Source of the DNA: Ochromonas danica
Lineage: Eukaryota; Sar; Chrysophyceae; Chromulinales; Chromulinaceae
Direction: 5' to 3'
Assembly (NCBI GenBank): GCA_015146655.1
Contig: VKHL01000070.1
Location: 62,001-126,000 of the forward strand
Length of the DNA stretch: 64,000 bases
The notes under the pieces were generated by a model that saw nothing but the letters and a program-made list of their open reading frames with translations, ran no database searches and had not been told where the DNA came from. Positions within the stretch are counted from its first letter, which is position 1, and every line of letters starts with the position of its first letter. Positions 52,295 through 63,271 of this stretch are shown piece after piece. The translations under genes and the position numbers were made by a program.

Positions 52295-52403
52295 TTAGGA
52301 TGGGAAGACTGCTTTGGACCTGACAAATGATGAAGAGATTAAAGATCTTCTGAGAGGGAAGATAGTAGGGAAGGGCAGAAAGAGAGACTTGGAAGAAGTT
52401 TAG
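49585..52403 (+). CDS. Ankyrin-repeat protein, one repeat per exon (13 exons)
   Basis: Exons: 49585-49824, 49909-50010, 50175-50279, 50399-50503, 50613-50714, 50791-50892, 51082-51186, 51264-51365, 51445-51546, 51708-51812, 51880-51981, 52069-52170 and 52299-52403. All are phase 0, giving 492 residues. Exon 1 lacks the helical bundle of its divergent neighbour. It keeps only the linker-like segment (VLRLLETYKAIDRIPAEDIN). Eleven internal exons of 102 or 105 nt each encode a single 34/35-residue repeat (NGWTPFFSACWNGHVDVVKLLL). The last exon is a cap ending RKRDLEEV. Exon 2 is almost identical to exon 46962-47063 of the neighbour, and exons 7 and 10 are near-duplicates. Likely a cytosolic protein-binding scaffold or sensor. 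Confidence 0.88.
51010..51812. repeat. Duplicated intron-exon cassette inside ankyrin gene
   Basis: The ~175-bp block GGTTAGGGTTA...GATTGATTGCTGCTGTTGGTTAATGTCATTGTGTTGTTGAATAG plus the following 105-nt exon occurs at about 51010-51186 and again at about 51640-51812. The exons differ at a single visible position (GACTATTG versus GACCATTG). The intron is copied along with the exon, which marks a recent cassette duplication. Confidence 0.93.
52215..52293. repeat. (TG)n microsatellite before last ankyrin exon
   Basis: Uninterrupted GT/TG tract of about 39 units in the final intron, 5 bp before the AG acceptor. Confidence 0.97.
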
Positions 52404-52811
52404 ACTACTTGCTGATCGATTATATATCTGGAGTATTGAGGTAGTGTTGAGGTAGTTTGTAGTGGGTCATTTTAGACTAAAAGCTGTACATGCAACAATC
52501 TCACCTAGCTGTTCTTTTCTTCGGCCATCCTTGTCCTGGTCGTCGTTATTGACCACACTTCAGGTCATCTTGCGTTGAGAAGCCTGGGTACAAGTAGTAG
52601 ACTAGTTCCAACGTTAAGTCCAACCTCAAGATGTATTCCATTGCAATATAACTCCCAGCATTCCTCACACTATCTCCCTCGCAACATAACAATTCTCCCA
52701 GCATTCCTCACACTATCTCCCTCGCAACATAACAATTCTCGGTGTCTCTCACTCCACCACAATCTAATCCAATCCAAATCCACTTCAACAAGTCCACTTA
52801 CTCTCACCAAC
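52404..52811. other. Intergenic region with 43-bp tandem pair
   Basis: 408 bp between the ankyrin and kinase genes. It carries two near-identical copies of CCCAGCATTCCTCACACTAT...CTCGCAACATAACAATTCTC (52650-52740). A 5' open frame through it lacks an ATG-led protein-like segment. Confidence 0.6.
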
Positions 52812-54068
52812 ATGGCCACTATTACTACTACTACTACTATCGATTATTCATCCTCTGATCCAAGTTGGACTCGACCTTTCTTACCATATTCTGAAGAGGA
52901 CAAAGCTTCTGCTCTTCTCACCTTCCAAGATCTTGTCAATGGTGGTGGACTATCAGGATCCATGAAAATCCTTCATGTTCAACTGACGAATGGACATGAA
53001 GAGACTTTTATCATTAAGTCAACCAATCCTAATAGTCTATCTCGTAGTCAAGCATTAGGTCTAGCACGTGAGGGAGTCTTCTATCAGACTCTTGCCCCAC
53101 AGCTTATCACTCAAGCACATCTTCCCTTAGTCAAGACTTATCATGTCTATGCTAATATGTCTACAGGAGAACGTTGGATTCTTATGGAAGATCTTCGTAA
53201 GAAAGGCTTACAAAGTGGGTACTTCTTTGGTCCCTCTTCTCCATTAAATTGGGCACGTGATTTAGAAGTTGAATTAGCACGTTCACCACGTACTTATAGC
53301 GCAATGGAAGTAGCACGTCGTACTTTTCTATCCTCTGCTAAGATGCATCGTCTGTTTTGGATGGATGAAACATCTCTTTTAGTTGAAAATGAAGGACAAC
53401 AGCATTGGTTACGTGGTGTAGATTGGATACAAGGGAAAGATGAAGAAGGTTGGTGGAAAGCACAAGAAGATGGTCGACGTTGTTGGCAAAAGACACAAAC
53501 AAAGATTAATGAAGGTAAATCTCAAGTGAAATGGGATGAAAATCTCTTAGAGACGATGAATCAAGCTATGGCATCTATTAGTTGGGAACGATATCAAGAG
53601 CAAATGAAGACCAAGCCATGGACTCTAGTACATGGAGATCATCATCCAGCTAATATCATGTGGATTGTAGGTGATGATGAGGATGGTGACTACCCGCTCT
53701 TAGTTGACTTCGAGGTAGTAGGACTGGGTAGTGGTCCTCAAGATATCGCTCAGTATCTCATCTCTCATATGGTGCCCACACTTCGCAAAGAGGTGGAAAT
53801 GGAGTTATTACGAGATGCCTACTATGCTACCCTCGTTGACCCTGCACTACCTTGTCACCAACCCTCACTCCTCACCCCCGAGACCTACCCCTTCGAAGCC
53901 TGCTACCGTGACTATGTAGAGGGAGGCAGTGAACGTTGGCTGTGGTTGCTCGCCTTCTTGTCTGATCTTTGCCCAGATGCCATGGTACAGTACTTTGCCG
54001 ATCAGACCGCAGCTTTCTTAAGAGACCATGGTGTAACTAAAGACACTATTGCCTTCCCCAGAGTGTAG
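52812..54068 (+). CDS. Aminoglycoside/ecdysteroid-kinase-like small-molecule phosphotransferase
   Basis: 418 residues, single exon, ATG at MATITTTTT. The kinase-like fold is shown by the N-lobe lysine strand (EETFIIKSTNP), the hinge-like WILMEDL, the catalytic loop WTLVHGDHHPANIMW and the metal-binding LLVDFEVVGLGSGPQDIAQYL. The HGDxxxxN...DFE pattern places it in the APH/choline/EcKinase (CHK-like) superfamily, which phosphorylates small hydroxylated molecules; the substrate cannot be told. A deleted copy of its middle lies at 63548-63692, indicating that this block was duplicated. Confidence 0.85.
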   Translation: MATITTTTTIDYSSSDPSWTRPFLPYSEEDKASALLTFQDLVNGGGLSGSMKILHVQLTNGHEETFIIKSTNPNSLSRSQALGLAREGVFYQTLAPQLITQAHLPLVKTYHVYANMSTGERWILMEDLRKKGLQSGYFFGPSSPLNWARDLEVELARSPRTYSAMEVARRTFLSSAKMHRLFWMDETSLLVENEGQQHWLRGVDWIQGKDEEGWWKAQEDGRRCWQKTQTKINEGKSQVKWDENLLETMNQAMASISWERYQEQMKTKPWTLVHGDHHPANIMWIVGDDEDGDYPLLVDFEVVGLGSGPQDIAQYLISHMVPTLRKEVEMELLRDAYYATLVDPALPCHQPSLLTPETYPFEACYRDYVEGGSERWLWLLAFLSDLCPDAMVQYFADQTAAFLRDHGVTKDTIAFPRV

Positions 54069-54433
54069 AAGGTGAAGTAGACGATCCTTACTAGTGAGAG
54101 TAGTAGCTTAGCATTGCTTATGACTGTTGTTGATGGATAGGTTAGACTGTGACTTCATCTCTCATCTTATATATATATCTGCAGTATTCGCCAATGGCTT
54201 ATTAAGTTATGCTGTTTGGTGTGTTAGTGTGATAAATTAGTTATGATGCAGTGGTTGTTGTCAGTAGACTAGTGGATAGTAGAATAGCGATGACTTGGTC
54301 TTGGTAGTAGTTAAGTATAGTGGATAGCACAGGACTATTCAAGTTTTAGTAGACTGTAATATCTATAACAACTCCACTTGTCCTCTTTTGCATTCGGTTA
54401 AGAAAAACAACAATCTATCCCACTCATCAATAG
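54069..54433. other. Intergenic region
   Basis: 365 bp after the kinase gene with low-complexity TAGTAGAC-type sequence; no gene. Confidence 0.45.
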
Positions 54434-54583
54434 AGTAACAACAACAACAGCAGCATGCCTTATTGATGATATCTTCTGGTGCATTATGTAACTTATTGTA
54501 CTCCTGTAATTATGGTCAAATCAGGATGGATGGATTGCACCACATGCTTATTTTCTCTCTGGTCTAGTGGATGATTCAAAGTC
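54434..54583 (+). pseudogene. Fragment of the ankyrin gene (intron 11 + part of exon 12)
   Basis: Matches 51981-52131 almost base for base: GTAACAACAACAGC..., GCATGCCTTATTGATGAT, TAATTATGGTCAAATCAGGATGGATGGA, then the start of the repeat exon. It includes intronic sequence, so it arose by DNA duplication rather than retrocopying. It breaks off in the middle of the exon. Confidence 0.93.
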
Positions 54584-54644
54584 TAATTCCACAAGTCAAA
54601 GTCTAGTGGAATTCAATCATCCTGTAGCTATCAATTGTGGTACA

Positions 54645-54901
54645 GCTATTGATCACCTCAATATTTGAATCACCTCAATATTTCGGATTTGCAAGAATTA
54701 CTAAACTGGAATGGGAGTAAAAAAGCTCGAATGGAGAAGCATTTAAGGATTTGTTACAGAAACTACAGGGAGAAAGAGGTTTAGACATTATCCCAAATTA
54801 CAATGAAGAAAACAGTCTCGAGCATTGGATGGACGTGGGTAGTGATCTGGAAGTGGACGAAAATGAAAATGCTTTCGATGATGATGGAAGGACATTCAAA
54901 T
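54645..54901 (+). pseudogene. Fragment of the GREB1-like gene
   Basis: Corresponds to 61073-61338 inside the large gene downstream. From TCGAATGGAGAAGCATTT to GATGATGGAAGGACATTCAAA (54730-54901) the two are nearly identical; the first ~80 bp have small deletions. The fragment keeps an open frame for part of its length but has no start and ends abruptly. Confidence 0.95.
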
Positions 54902-54945
54902 GAAGGACATGCACAATGCTCTCCTTCTCCACCTCTAGTAGAGAG

Positions 54946-56142
<1,197 letters not shown>

Positions 56143-56152
56143 GAATTTCAAA

Positions 56153-56235
56153 TCGGTCAAAAGTGACAAAAGTGACGGTAAAATAGAGACAAGCGGTAAA
56201 ATATCTCAAAACTGCGAAATGGCGGATTTTGAATG
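56153..56235. promoter_or_regulatory. Putative bidirectional promoter motif cluster
   Basis: Reads (minus strand) CTTTTGACCGATT, CATTTTTGTCAC-like words and two TTTTACCG elements, matching clusters before the ABC ATPase and eIF3g genes. It lies between the katanin-like remnant and the GREB1-like gene, which diverge here. Confidence 0.4.
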
Positions 56236-56369
56236 CCAGAATGCGGCTTTTGTGACCGTGAGATCTTTCGGCACTGCACAACGCACCAGCAGATAGCACA
56301 ACATTGAACCTCTCTTCTCATCATCAACATCTTTGACTCTGTGGTCACAACAAGACAGCAACAACAACC

Positions 56370-59300
56370 ATGAAGGGTTCTGAAGATAAAACTAGAAAAT
56401 GCAAAGACCCGCGCAATGTGAGTGCAGATCGCGAAATTGCTGAAACTTCAGTGAAATCAGAAGGCACCCCAGATGCTTACGAACCAATGTCTGATCGCGA
56501 TGACCAACTTCCTGACTGGTCATCGATTCAAAACGGAGAAAAATTATGGGGAAAAATATTCAAAGCCTCGTGGTATAAACATGTGAAAAATTTTTATTCT
56601 AAATGTTTGCGTAAAATCTTAGAGGAAGAACTATGTCCTGATATCAAGAAAAATAAAGAAGGGTCTAGTAAAACTACCGCCGTGATGAAGGACTTTCAAT
56701 ATTCAATTCAAAATATGTCAAGTGGAGATTTATCATTTATTACTTTAAGGAATCGGCTCTCTAATACTTTTACTCCTGCTTGGATGGCTGACGCTCGTCG
56801 GTCATCAACAAAGTCAAAGAAGAAACACGAGAGATCTGAGGAACCTACAGCTGCCCCCTCTTCTCAAAAGCGACCAAAGAAAACGCTGCTTTCTCCAAAA
56901 ATAGAAGCTCCTCCGTCAGGAGAAAAATGGCGAGCAAGCGTTGCAACACCAAATAATCTGTTTCAAGAGTCTCCTTTCATTAGTACGAAAAAGAGTTGCG
57001 ATAACAACAAGGACAACAACGAAGACAGATTGCAAGAGGAATGGCTGGGAGATGAAATCCCACTCTCTCCAAGAAAAGAAGCTCCTCCATCTTCTGGAGA
57101 AAAGCGAACAAGAAGTATTGCAACATCAAATATTCCGTTTCGAAAGTCCTCTCCTTTCATTTGGAAGAAGCGTTGCGATAATATGTATATTTTAACGGAC
57201 AACAGCGAAGACGTATTGCATGATGTTAGCTCAAACGGCAAAGACTATGCTGATATTGAACAACTTTTAGAGTTCCTAAAAGTCAATAGTCAGAAAGCTG
57301 GAGTTCAGCTTCTTGCATTTGACAACTTTGATGAAGTTTTTATTTCTACAGAAGGAATAAGCAATCAAATTGATCTTGCTTTATCATCCTCAAAGTTCAG
57401 AAAGGAAGAGCTGCTGACACATTTTTTTGATCCTGATTTACTTTTTTATGAATTGATGCTTTTTTACGAGTCTCTCTTTGAGCAGTATAGAGAGTTTTCC
57501 TCTGATACTACATCGAAACAACAATTCTCTTTAAAGGAAGTTTATTTCAGACCTTCCTTGATTTCTAACATTAACTTCCAAGAAGTTAAACAGGAATTTT
57601 TGACTTTATTAAATCCTGACAACCACAACAACAATGATGATGATCTCATTGTACTTGTCCGTCAATTTGCTGATACAGATATTTATTTGGTGGTACGAAG
57701 ATTTAACGATGTAGTTAAAACAACGTTTTTCATCATGCACACGACTGACCCAAGTCCTGGATATGAAGAAGCTATGGTTGTGGAGAACTGTCAAGCTTCA
57801 TTGGCGTCTTGGGCAGTAATATTGCAGTTGACAAGAGAAGAAGGGAATAGTGAATTTGATGATCTTGTACCTTGCAACCTCCCGAATATCTCGTATGACT
57901 CTCTTGTTCTGCAAGCCAAAAGCCAGTTTAAACAAATCGGCAATTGCAGCTTTCAATTCTTTTACAACGATGAACTTGTGCGAGCTGATGCCTCTCTTGA
58001 ACAATATTTTAAAGGAGCTAATAATGTTCCTCCTACTTTTGTCATTAAGCTTATAAATGACAAAGGAATTGACAAAGGAGTATTGGAAGAAAAGCTTCTG
58101 TCCATCGCATCATCGAACTCCTTTTCTTTGCCCATATTTCGTTCTCAGCAGCTCATTGCATCTAAGCTACTTGAAAAGGCAAAGGAAATTCTGAGCCAAA
58201 AAGTATTTAATGCATTTAATTTTCGTATCTTTGTACCCAAATATAATACTCTCCGTCAGCAGACGATTGACCGACTTGGATGTTTTAGTGATCTTGTCGC
58301 AGGGATGACCGAAAAAGAATTAACTGATCATGTTATTCTGTATCCCCAAAGCAAATCATCATCTCGAACAGTTGAGAAATTTAAAACGGAAATTCTAGAA
58401 AATCCTGATACATTATTTGTTATTATTGTTGATGAATGTCATTTCGCACCAACCGTTGGAGCCATAGACTTATTGCATGATCCAGAGATCAACGAAAACA
58501 AGCATAAAAACATTTTAACCTTGTTAGTAAGTGCGACTCCATTCAATACGCTGAGTAAAACATCCAGGATCAGCAGAGAAAATGTGATCAACTGGAGTGA
58601 CATAATTCATGCCGACTTGCCCGATTCCTATGTTGGATTTGAATATTTTGCCAGAACCTTGGCCTTCGTTCCATGTGTACAACCCAAAGTTAACATCAGT
58701 ATCAGTATTGGAGAGGAGGAGGAGTCTCATCATGTATTTTCTTTGCCAAATCATGATATTAAAGAGTACTTTGGTTACAAAGCCTTGACAGACGAACTCA
58801 ATATTAAGCTTCAAGAACAGTTACCAAACCTTTCCGTTGATTGGGTTGAGAAAGAATTTAAATTTAAGATAACTTTCAAATCCCAATTTGACAACAAAGA
58901 AAGGAAGATTATCATTCAAAACAATGAATTTATGAAGAGTCTTGGATTTACTACGGACATTGAGATTAACTCCAAGAAAGGAGCTTCAACCTTCTCGTCG
59001 GAGGATGTTAAAATTGACAGCAGCAATCCTGTAAAACATCAGCTAATTCGTTCAGATGAAAATTTTGTAGAGTTACGAAGGTTATTAGAAGCAAAATTTT
59101 CATTCTTGAAGAAAACAACTACTGGAGAAAAGGATGGAATTACTGGCAAGAGAATCAATAAAAGATTGAACAGTATAGGTAAACCTAGTGAACTGTTTGT
59201 TTATGGAGGAGAAGAAATCAAGAGTCGAATCATGAATGTTATTCACAGTTCAATGACAAGCTCTTTGCCAGGGCCAGCCATTGTAAAAAATGGTTATATC

Positions 59301-62300
59301 ATTGTTTTAGATTATATTTTATCGATTGCCTTTTATGCTGCTTGCTTTGGAGGAAAAACGAAAACAACTGATGTATCACCTAGAATGGTTGAACGCTATT
59401 TAGAGTATCTTTATTTAAGCTGCTTCCATGTCGAAGACAGAGAATTATTCAATTTGGTTGATATGTTGAATGTAATTCTGGAAGATATGATTAAAGAGGG
59501 GGAAAAGTTGCTTCAAGCACAAACCAAATCAAATATCCCTTCAAACTCTTCGGATGTAATGATCTATCTAAAAATAGTTTTGGAGAAAAAGATTGCAGCC
59601 TATGAGAAGAAAGATATCACGATTGAAACCTACACTTGGTTTACTGAAACAGACAGAATTATTTTCGATTTGATGGATTCCAAAAATACTTCGCCAATTG
59701 TGTTACTAAGATGTTATGACAACGATGAAAATCGGTCAATGCAAAAGATACTCAGACACTGTTTGGAAGTTTGCAACTTGGTGGGAAAGAATGGTGAGAG
59801 ACCATTCAGCATCATTGGTGATATCTCTGGTACAAGAATTTTAAATGAAATAGAGCCGTATTTCTTGAATTTGGAAATTGATCATCAAGAATTTCAACGT
59901 TGCAAACTGGAGGATGTTCCCAAACTAAGGTCATTAAAGTTACAACAAGATGCCTCCTCCGACTTGCATTTATCAAAATCAAAATTGGTAATTAATGATG
60001 ATATCAAGTATGAAGACTTAAGAGGGATAAAATGCTTGTTAATTTTATGTGAAAAAGGGAGAATGGGAGACACGTTTCCACATAGTTTAATGGTATTGGA
60101 TTTAAGATTACGAACATGTCGGGCTGGTTCTGGTTTTATTCAGGAGATGGGAAGAATGTGTCGTTATCCCCGATATACGGAAGCTGTTGATGAGAAAAAG
60201 CTGCAGTCCTTCTTTGGTGATCGCTTTGACTATATGGACGTAGACTATACTGATGCTGAGCATTCATTTGAAGAACTTTTCTCTAACGGTTGTATCGTTT
60301 TCAACAAACGCGATCAGTCTTTTGTTGGGTTGGCGCGAAATGAGCATCAATTGAATCGTTTGCTCCAGCGAATATCCAGTAGAAGTGTTTCTGCTTATTC
60401 GTTTCATAATTTGCGCGATCCCCTTCCTTATGCGTTAATAGATGATGACTATTTAGAAGCAATCTTTAAAGCTGGAGATGAAAGAGAAGCGGAAATATTT
60501 GCAAACAATTCAGTATCTGAATTACAATCCTGTGAAGTACTACGGAACAAGAATCGGATTTTAGAACATTTATCTTGCCCGTTTGGTATTGATGATTATG
60601 TGAATCAAAAAGTGAAAAAACCCTCCGCCGATTTCCTATACTCGTTGAGTATAAGTAAGGAGCATTATGATTTGAAAAATACCGACAAACTGTTCAATCG
60701 GATGTTATTAAAAGCAGAATGTCAAATCGGTAAGACTGGCGCGTTTTTGGCATTCTTGTATTTGTTGAATGCAAGCATTAATTCTTGTCCAAAGCTTCCA
60801 CCTCAAATTAAACCAAAAACCTTTGCTTATCAGTGGTATATCCCTTATTGGCATAACTTAACGGTACTTAAGCAGCCTCCAATCGAATATGGACAACCGA
60901 AATTGGGGAAGTATCATTTGAAAATATTAATGCAAAGAGCCTCCTTGTTAAAATCCCTGTATACAACTTCGACTGCGGCTCAATATATTGACCAACTGAT
61001 TGAAGTCGAATGTATTCAAGTTGCTGGGGCATTGACTTCATTGAAATTAATTGCAGACCAGTTCAAGCTTGATCAACTACAGTTATCTAAAATATTTGAA
61101 TCACGTCATCATCAATATTTGGAGAGATTACTAAACTGGGATGGACGTATGAGCGGCAAAAACTCGAATGGAGAAGCATTTGAGGATTTGTTGCTGAAAT
61201 TACAGGGAGAAAGAGGTTTAGACATTATCCCAAATTACAAGGAAGAAAACAGTCTCGAGCATTGGATGGACGTGGGTAGTGATCTGGAAGTGGACGAAAA
61301 TGAAAATGCTTTCGATGATGATGGAAGGACATTCAAACCGAATGATGCACCACTGGGAGTTGAATTATCAACTGAAAGGCAAGAGGACTTTTCAGCAAAA
61401 TCGTTACTGCAACACTTTTCTAACAATGGTGATAATGATGACCAACAATGGAAAGAATATCCTTTAACTTGGGAACATGATGAGATCAGAGTATCTATCC
61501 CATCAAGATATGGTCTGGATAGTATCGACGATATGATAGGAAAAGTTCCGAGAATCATTAAAAACTGGATTTTCACTCCTTCCTATTTAGGTCGTTCTCG
61601 TTTAGGAGAGAAATTGTTGATGAGGACTGATTGCTTCCCTGGACTAGAGATAGGTGAAGACTACATTCAAGTTCTAGTCGTTCAAAAAGCTCAGTTTGAT
61701 AGTTACGTGAAATATTATGGAGCACAATATATTGTCGTTCAATTACCGGATTCCACGATATTTGACATTAGTAGTTCTGGTCGGAAGAGATATTTCGCGA
61801 ATACTGGAGGCGTTGGATATGCGCGAAGATTTATACAAGAATTTGCTACGTATTATTTAGGGTTAAAGGCAATATGGATGTTGGATGATAATATTAAGGC
61901 TTGCTACCGCTTATCGATTCCTAAGGATTATTCCCAGCCAGTAAGAAATGACAGTTCAAATCAATTAAAATATGAAGCTACTAGCTTTAAAGAAGTTATG
62001 CTCACTGTGGAAGAGATTTGTGAGTTCAGTTCATCTTCTTTAGTTGCGGATATCCAGTGGAGAGAAGAATCACTGATTAAAGCACCAGACAAAGTGTTTC
62101 GAAGTATTCAAATGGAAACAAACCCTTATAACGACATTGGGAAAGTAACTAGTTTTCGAGATTATATCGGATCCACTGAGAAGGCATATGGAATTATCGG
62201 AATTGCAAGATCACTGAATCAGTACCAATTGATCAAAGAACCTATTAAAGTCACCCATAGTGTCTATTCCTTTTTTCTGTTCAATTTGGAAGCTGCAGCA

Positions 62301-62939
62301 TATCACAATTTGTATTATTCCCCACGTCCTATATGGGAAGATATTGAGATGATTCATATGATGGAAGAAAAGGATTTAGTTGTTTGCAAATTGCAAATGT
62401 TTTCCCATTATAAACCTCCACACGGATTAAGAAAGCCATTGGAATTACCAAAGCAACCGGAGCTTATTATTGAGTCTTCTAAGTTCTGTGATTTGATCTC
62501 GGAATTAGACAATAACTTCAAGATCATCGTCTTAGAAGAGCAAAACCAACAAAGCCATGATGCTGATGGTGGTTTATTATGTGAAGTGAAGAAAGACCTC
62601 GTTGAGTTTTATCCCGAGCAGGTGCTCTTTTCGAATAATGGTCAAGATGGTTTGCAGAATACAGAAAATCTCATTATTTTAGATTTCATAAATCTTTCCA
62701 TGTTAAAGGAGGCACATAAACGTTACGCATTTATACTCGCTTCATTTTATTATTTGGACAAGAATTTTGGTCTACCATCTTCTGCTAGAAAGATTATTTT
62801 TATTGTCCCTTCTCCTCGCGACCAGAAGGAAGTGGTGATGAGATTTCGCGAATTTGATTTTAATATTTTGTCTTATGATGTGGATTCGAATCGAAGAATC
62901 GCTGACGATTACATTCTGCTGATTTTAACTCGCAATTGA
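56370..62939 (+). CDS. GREB1-like protein: circularly permuted SF2 helicase + TET-associated-glycosyltransferase-like domain
   Basis: One uninterrupted 2189-codon frame. The N-terminus (~1-280) is basic and partly internally duplicated (EAPPSGEK...SPFI twice). Helicase motifs occur in permuted order: motif II VDECH (~688), motif III SATPF (~721), a motif V-like KGRMGDTFP (~1230), motif VI QEMGRMCRYPR (~1258), and only then Walker A ECQIGKTGAF (~1452). Permutation of this kind is characteristic of the GREB1 family. A GREB1/TAGT-like glycosyltransferase region follows: IQVLVVQKAQFDSYVKYYG (~1763), VVQLPDS, GGVGYARRFIQEF (~1815) and IWMLDDNIKACYR (~1835, a DD motif). Vertebrate GREB1 is a nuclear cofactor; TAGT domains are predicted to glycosylate hydroxymethylated bases. 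Helicase residues look intact here. No introns, unlike most neighbours. Confidence 0.82.
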   Translation: MKGSEDKTRKCKDPRNVSADREIAETSVKSEGTPDAYEPMSDRDDQLPDWSSIQNGEKLWGKIFKASWYKHVKNFYSKCLRKILEEELCPDIKKNKEGSSKTTAVMKDFQYSIQNMSSGDLSFITLRNRLSNTFTPAWMADARRSSTKSKKKHERSEEPTAAPSSQKRPKKTLLSPKIEAPPSGEKWRASVATPNNLFQESPFISTKKSCDNNKDNNEDRLQEEWLGDEIPLSPRKEAPPSSGEKRTRSIATSNIPFRKSSPFIWKKRCDNMYILTDNSEDVLHDVSSNGKDYADIEQLLEFLKVNSQKAGVQLLAFDNFDEVFISTEGISNQIDLALSSSKFRKEELLTHFFDPDLLFYELMLFYESLFEQYREFSSDTTSKQQFSLKEVYFRPSLISNINFQEVKQEFLTLLNPDNHNNNDDDLIVLVRQFADTDIYLVVRRFNDVVKTTFFIMHTTDPSPGYEEAMVVENCQASLASWAVILQLTREEGNSEFDDLVPCNLPNISYDSLVLQAKSQFKQIGNCSFQFFYNDELVRADASLEQYFKGANNVPPTFVIKLINDKGIDKGVLEEKLLSIASSNSFSLPIFRSQQLIASKLLEKAKEILSQKVFNAFNFRIFVPKYNTLRQQTIDRLGCFSDLVAGMTEKELTDHVILYPQSKSSSRTVEKFKTEILENPDTLFVIIVDECHFAPTVGAIDLLHDPEINENKHKNILTLLVSATPFNTLSKTSRISRENVINWSDIIHADLPDSYVGFEYFARTLAFVPCVQPKVNISISIGEEEESHHVFSLPNHDIKEYFGYKALTDELNIKLQEQLPNLSVDWVEKEFKFKITFKSQFDNKERKIIIQNNEFMKSLGFTTDIEINSKKGASTFSSEDVKIDSSNPVKHQLIRSDENFVELRRLLEAKFSFLKKTTTGEKDGITGKRINKRLNSIGKPSELFVYGGEEIKSRIMNVIHSSMTSSLPGPAIVKNGYIIVLDYILSIAFYAACFGGKTKTTDVSPRMVERYLEYLYLSCFHVEDRELFNLVDMLNVILEDMIKEGEKLLQAQTKSNIPSNSSDVMIYLKIVLEKKIAAYEKKDITIETYTWFTETDRIIFDLMDSKNTSPIVLLRCYDNDENRSMQKILRHCLEVCNLVGKNGERPFSIIGDISGTRILNEIEPYFLNLEIDHQEFQRCKLEDVPKLRSLKLQQDASSDLHLSKSKLVINDDIKYEDLRGIKCLLILCEKGRMGDTFPHSLMVLDLRLRTCRAGSGFIQEMGRMCRYPRYTEAVDEKKLQSFFGDRFDYMDVDYTDAEHSFEELFSNGCIVFNKRDQSFVGLARNEHQLNRLLQRISSRSVSAYSFHNLRDPLPYALIDDDYLEAIFKAGDEREAEIFANNSVSELQSCEVLRNKNRILEHLSCPFGIDDYVNQKVKKPSADFLYSLSISKEHYDLKNTDKLFNRMLLKAECQIGKTGAFLAFLYLLNASINSCPKLPPQIKPKTFAYQWYIPYWHNLTVLKQPPIEYGQPKLGKYHLKILMQRASLLKSLYTTSTAAQYIDQLIEVECIQVAGALTSLKLIADQFKLDQLQLSKIFESRHHQYLERLLNWDGRMSGKNSNGEAFEDLLLKLQGERGLDIIPNYKEENSLEHWMDVGSDLEVDENENAFDDDGRTFKPNDAPLGVELSTERQEDFSAKSLLQHFSNNGDNDDQQWKEYPLTWEHDEIRVSIPSRYGLDSIDDMIGKVPRIIKNWIFTPSYLGRSRLGEKLLMRTDCFPGLEIGEDYIQVLVVQKAQFDSYVKYYGAQYIVVQLPDSTIFDISSSGRKRYFANTGGVGYARRFIQEFATYYLGLKAIWMLDDNIKACYRLSIPKDYSQPVRNDSSNQLKYEATSFKEVMLTVEEICEFSSSSLVADIQWREESLIKAPDKVFRSIQMETNPYNDIGKVTSFRDYIGSTEKAYGIIGIARSLNQYQLIKEPIKVTHSVYSFFLFNLEAAAYHNLYYSPRPIWEDIEMIHMMEEKDLVVCKLQMFSHYKPPHGLRKPLELPKQPELIIESSKFCDLISELDNNFKIIVLEEQNQQSHDADGGLLCEVKKDLVEFYPEQVLFSNNGQDGLQNTENLIILDFINLSMLKEAHKRYAFILASFYYLDKNFGLPSSARKIIFIVPSPRDQKEVVMRFREFDFNILSYDVDSNRRIADDYILLILTRN

Positions 62940-63004
62940 TTAAAATCTTGTCATTGCTGCTTCCTGAGTTGCTTTTCCTCGGTCTTGATATTTTATTTAC
63001 AGCA

Positions 63005-63245
63005 TTGGATAAGAAGATGGCTGCTTTTTGGACCTTCTTCTGAGAGAGAAGATAGTAGAGAAGGGTAGCAGGAAGAGAGACTTGGAAGAAGTTTAGACTA
63101 CTACTTGGTGATCGATGGTAGTATTGAGATAGTATTGAGGTAGTGTGCTGTGGTGGGCCAATGCCACTAGACTGGGCTAATATCAAATACATATCCCCTA
63201 ATAATCATTAGACTGGGTGATTACTGTAAATGCAACAATCTTCCC
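63005..63245 (+). pseudogene. Copy of the last ankyrin exon and its 3' flank
   Basis: GGATAAGAAGATGGCTGCTTT...GAGAGACTTGGAAGAAGTTTAG (63006-63096) parallels the final exon at 52299-52403, with a ~20-bp internal deletion. Similarity continues into the 3' flank (TACT..TGATCGAT, GTATTGAG.TAGT..TGAGGTAGT, TGCAACAATCT). It has no upstream exons here. Confidence 0.88.
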
Positions 63246-63271
63246 CGTCATTTTCGTCCTCATCACCATCC

